Notes: generated by a model not told the origin, from the letters alone. A DNA stretch of 64,000 nt from Streptococcus cristatus ATCC 51100 (GCF_000222765.1 NZ_AFUE01000006.1:360001-424000), one strand, 5' to 3'. Numbered from the stretch's first letter, positions 51,086-60,454 are shown. A program made the numbers and translations.

Positions 51086-53389
51086 TTAACTTGTCTGCAA
51101 CACTTTTCTCGGCTTGGTTCCTTCGGCCGGCCCGATAACGCCTGCTGCTTCAAGTTCTTCCATGAGACGAGTGGCTCGGTTAAATCCGACTGAGAGTCGT
51201 CGCTGAATCATAGAGGCACTGGCTTTCTGAGTCTCAATAACCAAGGCCTTGGCTTCCTCAAAGAGCGGATCACCCTCATCGTCGCCTCCGCCAGTATCCA
51301 AATCACTTTCAGATACTTCGCCTGGATCAAAACTGTCATCATAGTCAGCTTCAGCTTGATTCTTGACGAAGGCTACGATTCGCTCCACATCTTCGTCTGA
51401 GATAAAGGAGCCCTGCAAACGAACCGGATGGTTTTCATCAATCGGCTTAAAGAGCATGTCTCCACGACCCAAGAGCTTTTCCGCTCCATTTTCATCTAGA
51501 ATGGTCCGGCTGTCTGTCCCGCTGGAGACTGCAAAGGCAATCCGAGACGGCACATTGGCCTTAATCAGACCAGAGATAACATCCACAGATGGCCGCTGGG
51601 TAGCTAGAATCATGTGAATCCCAGCCGCACGCGCTTTCTGTCCCAGACGGATAATGGCGTCTTCCACTTCCTTGCTAGCCACCATCATAAGGTCTGCCAG
51701 CTCGTCCACGATGACGACGATTAAAGGCAGGGGCACTTGCTTATACTCTGACTGAGCATTGTACTCAGCTACTTTAGCATTGTAGCCAGCGATATTACGG
51801 GCACCGACCTTGGAGAAGAGTTCATAGCGATTTTCCATTTCGTCTACAACCTTCTGTAGGGCGCGGCTGGCCTTGCGAGGATTTGTTACGACTGGGATAA
51901 GCAAGTGGGGAATGTCATTATAAACAGACAGCTCCACCATCTTAGGATCCACCATCATAAACTTGACTTCATCCGGTCTGGCTTTCATGAGAATGCTGGC
52001 GATAATGCCGTTGACGGCCACAGATTTACCAGAACCAGTAGAGCCCGCCACCAAGAGGTGAGGCATCTTAGCCAAGTCAAAAGAACGGACAGAGCCGTTG
52101 ACAGCTTTTCCTAGAGGGATTTCTAAGAGCTTACTAGCATCCGTCTTAGACTGCTCCCAAAGTTCTCGGAAAGTCACAGTCGCAATTTCAGAGTTGGGTA
52201 CTTCGATCCCAACAAGAGACTTTCCAGGAATCGGCGCTTCAATCCGCACATCCTTAGCAGCTAGGGCAAGAGCCAAATCATCAGCCAAATTGGAAATCCG
52301 ATTGACACGAACACCGACAGCTGGCTTAACCTCGTACTTGGTAACAGAAGGTCCGATTTCAGCCCGCTCGACAGTAACCTTAATCCCAAAACTAGCAAAT
52401 GTTTCTTCCAAAATCTTGATATTCTCTCGGACAATCCGCTTTTCTTTGGACTGATTTTTGGGCTTATCAGGCGCAAAGAGATTGATAGTCGGTAATTTAT
52501 AGTCTAGACTTTCTTTAGCTGTAAAATCCACTTCTACATCTGTATCTGCCTCTGCTTCTTCTATTTCCTCTTCGCTGTCAAAGTCCAGGGGCTCATGAGG
52601 ATCATACTCTCCCGATTCAGCATATTCCGCCTCATCAAAGTCCATTGGCGAATAGGACAAATCCTCTACATCTAGAATCTCTCCCGTTTCAGGATCCACT
52701 TCAGCTTCTGCCTGCTCTACCTCAATGGCTTGCATAGCTGCCTGTGCAGCTTTCTCCTCCTGCTCAAGAAAACGAAGCTGACGTTTTTCTTCCTCTTTTT
52801 CTCTCCAGTTTTGGAAAGCCACGCTAAATTTCTCAGCAAGATCGTAAAGCGACCATGGACTCATGAGCAGAGCACCCAGCAAAATCAGGAGCAGCCCGAT
52901 AAAATAAGAGCCGATATTTGAAAAAAGAAAAGAAATCGGAGCATAAAGAGCCGCCCCAATCAGCCCCCCGCCAGCAAATGAGGACACTTTAAAGGCCAAC
53001 AAATCTGTCAGAACTCTTGTAAGCGTTGTAGATAAAACCTGCCCTTTCAAATGCAAAACATGAACAAAATAGGCTTGAAAAATCAAGCTGAGTCCTAAGA
53101 AAAAGCTGATGAAGCCTGAAATCTTTCCTTCATGTTTATGCAGCCACTTAAAGAAAAAGAGATAAAACAAGGAAGTTAGAATCGCCACATAAGCCAGACT
53201 CCCTACTAGAAGCCGAATTAAGTTATAAATGGTGACGCCAAAAGCCCCCAGCTTCAAAGCAGCAAACAACAAAGCGAGAGCCAAAACAAAGGTGACTATC
53301 ATCCGTCGAATCGCTTTCTGTCTTTCTAATTCTGCTTTTGTCGGTCGTCTCGTAGTCCGACCATTTTTTGTATTTTTCTTATTTGCCAT
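51086..53389 (-). CDS. ftsK: DNA translocase FtsK/SpoIIIE
   Basis: Septal DNA pump that clears chromosomes at division. The 767-residue protein has four N-terminal membrane helices (about 30-180), an acidic linker (215-295), the motor domain with Walker A GSTGSGKS at 449-456 and Walker [13 protein letters not shown], and the C-terminal gamma winged helix ([20 protein letters not shown]) that reads KOPS-like sequences. The ATG at 53389 is preferred: the -10 box ends 7 bases before it and an ATG 3 codons earlier overlaps the -10 itself. Confidence 0.95.
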   Translation of the reverse strand: MANKKNTKNGRTTRRPTKAELERQKAIRRMIVTFVLALALLFAALKLGAFGVTIYNLIRLLVGSLAYVAILTSLFYLFFFKWLHKHEGKISGFISFFLGLSLIFQAYFVHVLHLKGQVLSTTLTRVLTDLLAFKVSSFAGGGLIGAALYAPISFLFSNIGSYFIGLLLILLGALLMSPWSLYDLAEKFSVAFQNWREKEEEKRQLRFLEQEEKAAQAAMQAIEVEQAEAEVDPETGEILDVEDLSYSPMDFDEAEYAESGEYDPHEPLDFDSEEEIEEAEADTDVEVDFTAKESLDYKLPTINLFAPDKPKNQSKEKRIVRENIKILEETFASFGIKVTVERAEIGPSVTKYEVKPAVGVRVNRISNLADDLALALAAKDVRIEAPIPGKSLVGIEVPNSEIATVTFRELWEQSKTDASKLLEIPLGKAVNGSVRSFDLAKMPHLLVAGSTGSGKSVAVNGIIASILMKARPDEVKFMMVDPKMVELSVYNDIPHLLIPVVTNPRKASRALQKVVDEMENRYELFSKVGARNIAGYNAKVAEYNAQSEYKQVPLPLIVVIVDELADLMMVASKEVEDAIIRLGQKARAAGIHMILATQRPSVDVISGLIKANVPSRIAFAVSSGTDSRTILDENGAEKLLGRGDMLFKPIDENHPVRLQGSFISDEDVERIVAFVKNQAEADYDDSFDPGEVSESDLDTGGGDDEGDPLFEEAKALVIETQKASASMIQRRLSVGFNRATRLMEELEAAGVIGPAEGTKPRKVLQTS

Positions 53390-53396
53390 AACTTTC

Positions 53397-53405
53397 ATTA
53401 TACCA
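53397..53405 (-). promoter_or_regulatory. extended -10, probably leaderless promoter of ftsK
   Basis: TGGTATAAT on the minus strand with TATAAT at 53397-53402; 7 bases separate it from the ATG and no Shine-Dalgarno fits between. Confidence 0.55.
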
Positions 53406-53427
53406 TATTTTAAGATCTTCTAAAGAG

Positions 53428-53454
53428 AAAACTAGCTGCCTTTTGCAACTAGTT
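53428..53454 (-). terminator. terminator after the small pspC gene
   Basis: AACTAGTTGC-aaaag-GCAGCTAGTT (one G-U pair) then TTC and T-rich sequence on the minus strand, just before the ftsK promoter. Confidence 0.7.
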
Positions 53455-53460
53455 TCTGCC

Positions 53461-53643
53461 TTATTCTTCTGGCAAAATCACCCAGAAAATGAGGTAGGGA
53501 AGAAGTCCGATCCCATAAGCGAAAAAGGAAACTCCCCAGATAACACGGATAATAACCGGATCTATATTAAAATATCGAGCCAAGCCGGAGCAAACTCCCG
53601 CAATGATTTTATCATTAGCACTTCTTGTTAAACGTCTTGCCAT
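53461..53643 (-). CDS. PspC-domain small membrane protein
   Basis: A 60-residue protein consisting almost only of a PspC domain: ARRLTRSANDKIIAGVCSGLARYF then one or two membrane helices (IIRVIWGVSFFAYGIGLLPYLIFW). GAAGGGAG lies 9 bases before the ATG at 53643. Envelope stress association is typical of the family; no specific role is known here. Confidence 0.88.
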   Translation of the reverse strand: MARRLTRSANDKIIAGVCSGLARYFNIDPVIIRVIWGVSFFAYGIGLLPYLIFWVILPEE

Positions 53644-53775
53644 AATCAAACTCCCTTCAAATCAACGATAGATTTTTATCAAACGAAACCAATGATTTTT
53701 ATCTTATTTTACCATAATTTTTCCTCAAATAATTGTTGGAACTTCACTATCGCCCTCAAAATCTTCAACTTTTTC

Positions 53776-54045
53776 TTAATTCGGGAAAGGTTTCTGGATA
53801 CGCCCTAGTATAAAAGGCGAGAGCGGTCCAACCAAGAGGAAGTTGAGGGGGACTGCCATTACAAAGTTTCTTCCCCAAGCTCCCAAATAACGTTCCACTA
53901 ACAAGGATGCACCCTAATATTTTGCCAGCGCTTATGATGATCTTTCAAAAAACGAATGGCCAGTTCTTTGGCCAAGGGTCCCACTAAAAGAACATCTATT
54001 AGAAATGCTACTATAAAACCAGATGAACAAGATAGCTTCCTTAAA
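53776..54045 (-). pseudogene. decayed DUF2798 membrane protein
   Basis: Two open pieces on the minus strand encode hallmarks of the DUF2798 repeat: SSGFIVAFLIDVLLVGPLAKE (upstream piece, ends in a stop at about 53898) and GRNFVMAVPLNFLLVGPLSP ending in TAA at 53776, in a different frame. The N-terminus and the segment between the two VGPL motifs are missing, so this is a relic rather than a single sequencing error. Nothing else is seen between the small pspC gene and the NUDIX gene. Confidence 0.7.
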
Positions 54046-54210
54046 ATTTATAGGCATAAGCAATTCATTTCTGAAGTATAACATTCATTTTAGAATATAT
54101 ATTTTTATAGAAAGCGGAAATTTCAAGAAAGTGTTTCTATAGCTCAGATTGGTAATCTTTAGCTATTTTTGCTAGACTATTTAGAAGAAAATATCGGAAA
54201 GGAGAATAGT

Positions 54211-54630
54211 ATGCGAGCAGGTGTGATTGTCTACAATCCTTTCTTGGACAAGATTTTGCTCATTCACCGCTGGAAGAATGGACAAGAGTATTTCGTGATT
54301 CCCGGTGGGACTATCGAACTTGGAGAAGGACCTCTAGAAGCCGCCTTACGGGAAATGAAAGAAGAAGTCAATCTTAGTTTTTCTGCTGACCAGCTGTACA
54401 CAGTTTTTTCCCTGAATAATCAGGGCAAAGAGGAGTATTATTTTTACACCAGTCTAAGTACGGCCGAGACTCCCCTCATGCAGGGCGAGGAAGCCCGGCG
54501 CAGTGGTTCCCAAAACATTTACCAGCCCGAATGGGTCAGCTTGCAAGAACTTTACAACCACAATCTGCGTCCAGAAAGCCTTAAATCCCTGCTCTTGGAA
54601 TTTCTGACGCAGGAAAGTTTGAAAAACTAA
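54211..54630 (+). CDS. NUDIX hydrolase
   Basis: A 139-residue NUDIX protein with a complete box GGTIELGEGPLEAALREMKEE (about residues 31-51, continuing VNL). Substrate unknown. The start at 54211 has GGAAAGGAG upstream; an in-frame start 14 codons earlier lacks one. Single gene followed closely by slrA. Confidence 0.88.
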   Translation: MRAGVIVYNPFLDKILLIHRWKNGQEYFVIPGGTIELGEGPLEAALREMKEEVNLSFSADQLYTVFSLNNQGKEEYYFYTSLSTAETPLMQGEEARRSGSQNIYQPEWVSLQELYNHNLRPESLKSLLLEFLTQESLKN

Positions 54631-54685
54631 AGCACTTATAGTAAAATAGCAATAGTTCATAAACTTATGCATAGAAAGGTTATTT

Positions 54686-55480
54686 ATGAAAAAAATCATT
54701 CTTTTTAGTCTTTTATCTGCACTTGCTCTGACGGGCTGCTCCACTAAAGAAGATTCTACTACCAAGTCCTCCAGTGCTCCTAAGCAGTCTTCTGCTACCG
54801 ATACCAGTTCTGAGGCAGCTGAAGCTCAAAAACTCCGTGAACAGTACAAGGATGCCATGACCAATGAAAATGCCAACTTCCCACAACTATCTACAGAAGT
54901 TGCCGAAGATGAGGCTGAAGTCAAGATTATCACAACACAAGGGGACATTCGCCTCAAGCTGTTTCCTAAATACGCTCCTTTAGCTGTCGAAAATTTTCTG
55001 ACACATGCAAAGGAAGGCTATTATAACGGTGTAATTTTCCATCGCGTTATTAATGATTTCATGATTCAGACCGGCGATCCTAAAGGAGATGGCACGGGTG
55101 GCGAATCCATTTGGAAAGGCAAGAATGAGTCTATTGACTCAGGAAATGGCTTCAAGAATGAATATTCTCCCTACCTCTACAACTTGCGTGGCGCACTAGC
55201 CATGGCTAATGCTGGAAAAGACACCAACGGCAGTCAATTTTTCATCAACCAAAGCAAGAAAGACTTATCCAAACAATTACCGACCGACACCTTCCCAGCT
55301 AAAATCATTGAAGCTTACAAAAACGGCGGAAATCCAAGCCTTGACGGTGGCTATACTGTCTTTGGTCAAGTCATTGAAGGCATGGACGTAGTAGACAAAA
55401 TTGCTGCCACAGAAACTGGCGATAAAGATAAACCCAAAACAGATATTAAAATCGAAAAGATTGAAATTATAAAAGAATAG
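54686..55480 (+). CDS. slrA: cyclophilin-type peptidyl-prolyl isomerase lipoprotein (SlrA-like)
   Basis: Surface foldase of 264 residues: lipobox LTGC at about 16-19, Ser/Thr-rich linker, then a cyclophilin domain (TTQGDIRLKLFP, FHRVINDFMIQTGDP, GALAMANAG, GSQFFIN). It fits SlrA of S. pneumoniae, which aids folding of exported proteins and adherence. AAAGG precedes the ATG. Confidence 0.92.
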   Translation: MKKIILFSLLSALALTGCSTKEDSTTKSSSAPKQSSATDTSSEAAEAQKLREQYKDAMTNENANFPQLSTEVAEDEAEVKIITTQGDIRLKLFPKYAPLAVENFLTHAKEGYYNGVIFHRVINDFMIQTGDPKGDGTGGESIWKGKNESIDSGNGFKNEYSPYLYNLRGALAMANAGKDTNGSQFFINQSKKDLSKQLPTDTFPAKIIEAYKNGGNPSLDGGYTVFGQVIEGMDVVDKIAATETGDKDKPKTDIKIEKIEIIKE

Positions 55481-55540
55481 GAAAAAGTCAACTCGAGTTC
55501 TCTCATCTTATGAGTTAGGTCTTAGTGTCAATAAAACAAA

Positions 55541-55571
55541 AAACCAGTCCCCAAAAAACGAGGACTGGTTT
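55541..55571 (-). terminator. bidirectional terminator between slrA and ldcB
   Basis: AAACCAGTCC/GGACTGGTTT stem, T tracts on both strands; about 60 bases after slrA and 110 after the carboxypeptidase. Confidence 0.85.
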
Positions 55572-55678
55572 TACTATGCATTTTTCTAATCATCCAGCAG
55601 TTCAACTCCGCTTTTAAAGTGAGATATGTAGCTTCTAACTTTTGAGAATAAGGTAGATGCTGAGTCTGCAATTAGATT

Positions 55679-56461
55679 TTACTGGACATAATTACCACCT
55701 GTAAAATGATAATACTCTTCCAGTGTGAGACCAGATTCGGAAATTTCCTTGGCCTCTTTTCCTACATAGCGTAAATGCCAACTTTCAGGCACATAGCCAG
55801 TAGACCCCTCCTTGCCAACAGGATAGCGTACTACAAAACCATATTTATAGGCATTGTCCAAGAGCCACTGACTAGCTCCAGCTTCTTCAACCAGATTGCC
55901 GCTACTATCAATCAGATCAAATGCTAAACCAGTTTGGTGCTCGCTGTAGCCTGGTCTTGCCGAATAGCGATCAGCCGCAGCTAGTCCATCTCGATTCACA
56001 TAACTTTGATAAAGGCCGACCTGAGTTTGATAGCTACGAAAACCGCTATATTGGTTGCTGATAGGATAACCTTTGGACTGCATATCTGCGATTAACTTAA
56101 GTAGTTCTGCTTTAGCAGTCGGATTCTCACCTGGATTGTAGTCAGCTGATAATGGATAGTGTTTATTGGCGATGACTATTTCGTCATATTTCCCTTGAAC
56201 GCTATAGTAGCTGCCATTGTAAGAAACATTTTTATCAACAGTTACGTCCTGCTTTTGCTCCTTTTTAGACTCCGCACTATCCGATTCACTCCTTGTATCT
56301 TGGCTAGATGCCTGGTCTTTTTCAGCCTCTTTCTTTTCAACAGATACCTTTGAGCTACTGGTCTGCTTGTTTGTACTACTTTCAGTCTTGTCTTTGGCTG
56401 CTGAGCAAGCACTTAAAACCAAGACTGACATTGCTAGAAAAATAAGTTTATTATATTTCAT
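55679..56461 (-). CDS. ldcB: VanY/LdcB-type carboxypeptidase lipoprotein
   Basis: A 260-residue lipoprotein: signal with lipobox LSAC, a Ser/Lys/Glu-rich linker to about residue 75, then a VanY-type zinc peptidase domain. Zinc ligands lie in SEHQTGLAFDL and ESWHLRYVG; the catalytic Glu is in the same PESWH motif. Pneumococcal LdcB/DacB of the same layout is an L,D-carboxypeptidase that trims tetrapeptides. It follows the TcaA-like gene by 9 bases. Confidence 0.88.
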   Translation of the reverse strand: MKYNKLIFLAMSVLVLSACSAAKDKTESSTNKQTSSSKVSVEKKEAEKDQASSQDTRSESDSAESKKEQKQDVTVDKNVSYNGSYYSVQGKYDEIVIANKHYPLSADYNPGENPTAKAELLKLIADMQSKGYPISNQYSGFRSYQTQVGLYQSYVNRDGLAAADRYSARPGYSEHQTGLAFDLIDSSGNLVEEAGASQWLLDNAYKYGFVVRYPVGKEGSTGYVPESWHLRYVGKEAKEISESGLTLEEYYHFTGGNYVQ

Positions 56462-56470
56462 TGTATTCCA

Positions 56471-58186
56471 CTAACTTTCTGAAACTTCAATATTGTAGAT
56501 TGCAAAGGAATTTCCGGTCGGCTTTAAATAGTAAGTTTTATTTTTTCGATTGACACTATTTGGAGTACTATCAATATGGTGAACTGTATAGTCTTCATAA
56601 GTCGTCACAATATAGGAGCCGTTCTCCTCTCTCACTTCACGGATATCCAAAGCTCCTGGATCGTAATAATCAATTTTCGCCTTCTTGACACCACCACCTG
56701 TAGTCCACTCAACCATTTCCTTGTATGCTGGACTAGAAGTGTCATAATATTGAGCATAATAATTAGAACGATTAGAGACCGATCTGAAAACAGCCGTGCG
56801 ATATTCGCTAAGGAAATTGGTGATTTTTGCCTTGTTAGCTTCTACCTTTTTAGCTTCTTCGTCCTTTTCTTTGATCTTATCTGTCACTTCTTTAGGTAAA
56901 GATAAAGCAACATCAAGCGTGTCTCCCTTGACAACAATACTTTCCTTGTTGGTTACAAAAGTGTTATCAGCAACAACAAATTTAGCATAAACTTCCAGTT
57001 CTTGATGTGGTACGACTTGAATATCTGTTTCCAAGCCACCACCAATTTCCTTGCCATTTACAACAATTTTAAGGTCTGCTGCATTTGAAGCTTCTGCTGG
57101 CATAATAACCTTCAATCGTTTCTTTTCAGATTTAAGATCCAATTTAATTTCATTATTCTTAGCAGTTGCTAAATCAAGCTGAATCTTACTCTCAATTTCT
57201 CCGACTTCCGTCTTCCCTTTAAGGGTAAATTCCTGCTTGATAAAATGATATTTGCCAATATTCGTTTCAGCATTCTTACTCAAAGGAAGGCTTTTCTTAT
57301 CTCCTGCTTTGATACTCGCATTGTCTAAGTTCGTGTTAACCTTAACTTCTACTGGATAGGCCACTATTTGATATTCCTGAAAAATACCAAATTTCTTGCT
57401 TTTTTCAGTTACACCTAAAAGTTTATTCTGATTGTCATCAATATAGGCTGATTTTCCCTTTGACTTAGCAATGTTGTCCAGCTCGGTCTCAATATTGATT
57501 TCTTGACTCTCTAAGTGCTCGACCAAAGCCCTCGCGTCTGCACGTGTCCACTTATCTGAGTTAGAAGAAAGTAAGTTTGCGATTCCATCATAATCCTTTT
57601 TAGTAACCGCTTTTGCAAAATCATCCGTAACAACTTTAACACCTGTCACCGAGCTCAAATAAAGAAAGGCTGCCACCAAAACAGAAAGTAGAATAAGAGG
57701 AAAAGTAATCAGCATGACTTTCTTCTTCGATCTTCTTTTTTGTATTGGTTTTTGAGGCAATTCCGATTCCAGTAATTCAGAGCGAATAGGCAAATTAGCA
57801 AAACCTTGATTTCGTGCTTCTAAAAACTCCTCTTTAGTCGGCTTTCTACCAATATTCGTCTCGAAAGCTTGCAGCCAATTCTCCCGTTGCTCTTGGTATT
57901 GATCCGATTCTGAAATCTCTTGCTTTTCTTCTTTAGGAGAAGCCTCAACAAATTCTTCTTTGAGAAACTCTACAGCTGGCTCCTCTTGCCCAAAATTTTG
58001 TTCCTGAGTCACCGAGCTTTGCTTCTCTTCAGCTGGCCTATCGTTACTTTGTCCTGCAGGAGCCGCAATAGAAATAATCTTCTTGGGATCAAAGTCAGAA
58101 CGTTTTCCTTTTAAAAACTCATCTGCGGTTGGCTTTCTACCAATGACTTGCTCAAAAAGCTCAACCCATTTTTCTTTCGTTGCCAT
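56471..58186 (-). CDS. TcaA-like membrane protein with two N-terminal W-FE-GR-PT modules
   Basis: A 571-residue protein with cytoplasmic N-terminus, one membrane helix (about 157-177) and a large extracytoplasmic part resembling TcaA/YvbJ (NTF2-like C-terminal domain ending TYYLKPTGNSFAIYNIEV). Typical TcaA proteins start with a zinc ribbon; here there are instead two copies of a module, W7-FE-GRKPT-EFL and W104-FE-GRKPT-EFL, separated by an acidic linker. GGAGGTGATTT is a strong ribosome-binding site. TcaA relatives affect glycopeptide tolerance; function here is inferred only. Confidence 0.75.
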   Translation of the reverse strand: MATKEKWVELFEQVIGRKPTADEFLKGKRSDFDPKKIISIAAPAGQSNDRPAEEKQSSVTQEQNFGQEEPAVEFLKEEFVEASPKEEKQEISESDQYQEQRENWLQAFETNIGRKPTKEEFLEARNQGFANLPIRSELLESELPQKPIQKRRSKKKVMLITFPLILLSVLVAAFLYLSSVTGVKVVTDDFAKAVTKKDYDGIANLLSSNSDKWTRADARALVEHLESQEINIETELDNIAKSKGKSAYIDDNQNKLLGVTEKSKKFGIFQEYQIVAYPVEVKVNTNLDNASIKAGDKKSLPLSKNAETNIGKYHFIKQEFTLKGKTEVGEIESKIQLDLATAKNNEIKLDLKSEKKRLKVIMPAEASNAADLKIVVNGKEIGGGLETDIQVVPHQELEVYAKFVVADNTFVTNKESIVVKGDTLDVALSLPKEVTDKIKEKDEEAKKVEANKAKITNFLSEYRTAVFRSVSNRSNYYAQYYDTSSPAYKEMVEWTTGGGVKKAKIDYYDPGALDIREVREENGSYIVTTYEDYTVHHIDSTPNSVNRKNKTYYLKPTGNSFAIYNIEVSES

Positions 58187-58204
58187 AAATCACCTCCAAG
58201 AACT

Positions 58205-59334
58205 TTACATCATCATAAGACTCATCAGTAATGAGAAAGCGATGAAAGTAAAGATAAATGTAATCACACTATTGACAATAATTGCCAGTAAATATTTATA
58301 AAAAGGATCCATTGACGTGCTGGATTTTGAATAAATCAAAGCAAAGGTTGCTCCGACCCCAATTAACACTAAGCCAATCCATGCTAGAAAGAGGGAAACA
58401 GACATAATCCCAAGTAAACTAAATAAGGCAGAAAAAGCCACAAAAGGTAAGACAATCGCATAGAGTCTGCCATACCAGTCAAATGCCTTATTAAAGCTAA
58501 AGCTTCCATCCTTATAGACCATGCGTTTTACAGCAAAGCCTCCTAAAATAATGGAGAAAAGAACGAGGGCTGCCGCTATCAGTGAGACCAAGAAAAGTCT
58601 AAAATCAAAAGTCGGACCACTGTAAAAGCCAAAACTCACCGAAGAAATAATATTATAAAAATTATAATTCACCACAATAGCCGCAAAGAAAACAATCAAT
58701 CCTAGGGAAAGATAGCCATTTAATTTGCTACTTTCAACTTCTGAAGTTGGCGACTTCCAAGCAGAAACAAGCCAAGCCCAGAAACCCTTCATTGTTTTAG
58801 AAAATTCACTTGGTTGCGCAGGCTGTTGCTGACTGTAGTAGGCCTGTGGTACTTGCTGGAAATTCTGTGCATTGAACTGACCTTGCGGATTGTTTTGATA
58901 AGCTTGGTGATTGAAGCCTTGCGGACCAGAAGATTGAGGCTGACCAACAAACTGGTTAGGTTGCCCACCATTTGGTTGTTGATAAGGATATCCCTGTTGA
59001 GCAAATGATTGTGCTTGATTAGCAAATTGGTTTTGGTTAGGCTGTTGCTGACAATGTTCTTGATATTGCTGCCCAGTTGGCTGAGTGAACGATGCTTGCC
59101 CATTCTGTTTCTGAAAGCATCGTGTTGCTGAGCATAATATTCACCGTTTGAAGCTACTCCTTGTGCTGGAACAGAGTCTGATATGATTGAGCCAGTTTCA
59201 CTTCCAACTTGATGTGCACTTGCCACCTCAGGTTAAACAAACTCACCAGCTAGCAAAGCTTGAGCAATTTCTGCATTCGTTGCTGAACGACCATTCACAG
59301 CTTCAAAATATTCGAGCCAATCTTGCTTTAACAT
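58205..59334 (-). pseudogene. Gln-rich multi-pass membrane protein (DUF6574/YIP1-like), disrupted
   Basis: From ATG 59334 the frame reads KQDWLEYFEAVNGRSATNAE, the same N-terminal module as in the TcaA-like gene, then meets TAA at codon 34 (59233-59235; CAA to TAA would explain it). It continues open as EVASAHQVGSE to about 59115, where one T is missing from a T run (plus-strand AAA 59114-59116). The other frame then gives a Gln/Asn/Pro-rich linker and a C-terminal domain with five helices. With both lesions repaired it is a 376-residue protein. The last 195 codons (from ATG 58792) are intact and could be expressed alone. Confidence 0.75.
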
Positions 59335-59562
59335 ATAAAAATCTCACATCAATAAATGATTATCCTTATATTAGTATACAAAAAATCAGGTAAAAATTCA
59401 ATCAAGGCATTAGGCACGCATAACCACCCAAAAATATGAAGTAAGCCAAATACTTTAATCAAAAAGTAAAAAGACCACATCCTATATGGATACTATCTAA
59501 TTTACGAAAACTTATAAATTATAGAGGCATCATAGAAAAGCAAAAAACCAGAACCCATAAAA
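59335..59562. other. AT-rich intergenic stretch
   Basis: No gene, RNA or clear repeat seen between the terminator of the tRNA array and the Gln-rich gene; only A/T-rich sequence with weak -10-like hexamers. Confidence 0.5.
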
Positions 59563-59592
59563 TATAAAAAAACAACAGCATATAGCCGTTGT
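59563..59592 (-). terminator. terminator of the rRNA-tRNA operon
   Basis: ACAACGGC-tatat-GCTGTTGT (one G-U pair) followed by T7 on the minus strand, 19 bases after the last tRNA. Confidence 0.85.
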
Positions 59593-59610
59593 CTTCTATG
59601 AATTAGCATA

Positions 59611-59684
59611 TCGGGAAGACAGGATTCGAACCTGCGACACCTTGGTCCCAAACCAAGTACTCTACCAAGCTGAGCTACTTCCCG
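59611..59684 (-). tRNA. tRNA-Pro(TGG)
   Basis: 74-nt cloverleaf on the minus strand; acceptor CGGGAAG/CTTCCCG, anticodon TGG in loop TTTGGGA, TTCGAAT T-loop. Last gene of the array. Confidence 0.95.
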
Positions 59685-59726
59685 ATCATAAGTAAAAACG
59701 GAGTCATATGACCTCGTTTCCCTTCA

Positions 59727-59800
59727 TGCACCCTAGAGGAGTCGAACCTCTAACCGCCTGATTCGTAGTCAGGTACTCTATCCAGTTGAGCTAAGGGTGC
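59727..59800 (-). tRNA. tRNA-Arg(ACG)
   Basis: 74-nt cloverleaf, acceptor GCACCCT/AGGGTGC, anticodon loop CTACGAA. Confidence 0.95.
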
Positions 59801-59818
59801 CCTGTCGCATATCCGCTA

Positions 59819-59904
59819 TGCCGAGGACCGGAATCGAACCGGTACGATCGTTACCAATCGCAGGATTTTAAGTCCTGTGCGTCTGCCAGTTCCGCCACCC
59901 CGGC
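59819..59904 (-). tRNA. tRNA-Leu(TAA)
   Basis: 86-nt class II tRNA with long variable arm, acceptor GCCGGGG, anticodon loop CTTAAAA. Confidence 0.95.
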
Positions 59905-59909
59905 CTCAA

Positions 59910-59981
59910 AGCGAACGACGGGATTCGAACCCGCGACCCCCACCTTGGCAAGGTGGTGTTCTACCACTGAACTACGTTCGC
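59910..59981 (-). tRNA. tRNA-Gly(GCC)
   Basis: 72-nt cloverleaf, acceptor GCGAACG/CGTTCGC, anticodon GCC. Confidence 0.95.
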
Positions 59982-59997
59982 ATCTCTATCCAAAAAA

Positions 59998-60070
59998 TGC
60001 CGGCTACATGACTTGAACACGCGACCCTCTGATTACAAATCAGATGCTCTACCAACTGAGCTAAGCCGGC
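59998..60070 (-). tRNA. tRNA-Thr(TGT)
   Basis: 73-nt cloverleaf, acceptor GCCGGCT, anticodon TGT. The T arm reads GTGTTCAAGTCAT, so its stem has weaker pairing than usual. Confidence 0.93.
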
Positions 60071-60085
60071 TCATTTATATTTCTA

Positions 60086-60167
60086 TGCGGGTTAAGGGAC
60101 TTGAACCCCCACGCCCTAAAGCGCCAGATCCTAAATCTGGTGCGTCTGCCAATTCCGCCAAACCCGC
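60086..60167 (-). tRNA. tRNA-Leu(TAG)
   Basis: 82-nt class II tRNA, acceptor GCGGGTT/AACCCGC, anticodon loop TTTAGGA. Confidence 0.95.
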
Positions 60168-60172
60168 GCTTA

Positions 60173-60245
60173 TGACCCGTACTGGGCTCGAACCAGTGAC
60201 CCTTTGATTAAAAGTCAAATGCTCTACCAACTGAGCTAACGAGTC
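60173..60245 (-). tRNA. tRNA-Lys(TTT)
   Basis: 73-nt cloverleaf, acceptor GACTCGT pairing with ACGGGTC (one G-U), anticodon loop CTTTTAA. Confidence 0.95.
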
Positions 60246-60275
60246 TTTCTTCTTGAAACTGTCTAACAATTTCAA

Positions 60276-60348
60276 CGGTCCCGACGGGAATCGAACCCGC
60301 GATCTTCGCCGTGACAGGGCGACGTGATAACCGCTACACTACGGGACC
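60276..60348 (-). tRNA. tRNA-Asp(GTC)
   Basis: 73-nt cloverleaf, acceptor GGTCCCG, anticodon loop CTGTCAC, discriminator G. Confidence 0.95.
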
Positions 60349-60352
60349 TATA

Positions 60353-60425
60353 TGGGAGTTAACGGGATCGAACCGCTGACCCTCTGCTTGTAAGGCAGAT
60401 GCTCTCCCAGCTGAGCTAAACTCCC
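60353..60425 (-). tRNA. tRNA-Val(TAC)
   Basis: 73-nt cloverleaf, acceptor GGGAGTT/AACTCCC, anticodon loop CTTACAA. First tRNA after 5S. Confidence 0.95.
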
Positions 60426-60454
60426 AAAAAGGAAGTACTCCGACTTCCTATCCT

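Noticed and set aside
58789-59226. 145-codon ORF taken as a separate gene
   Set aside because: Its first third is the in-frame middle of the Gln-rich gene and the rest is the wrong frame after the frameshift.
60013-60275. Short frames across the tRNA array
   Set aside because: Their translations are read-through of tRNA genes.
59611-60425. tRNA array as a CRISPR or tandem repeat
   Set aside because: Each unit folds as a different tRNA with its own anticodon; there are no identical direct repeats.
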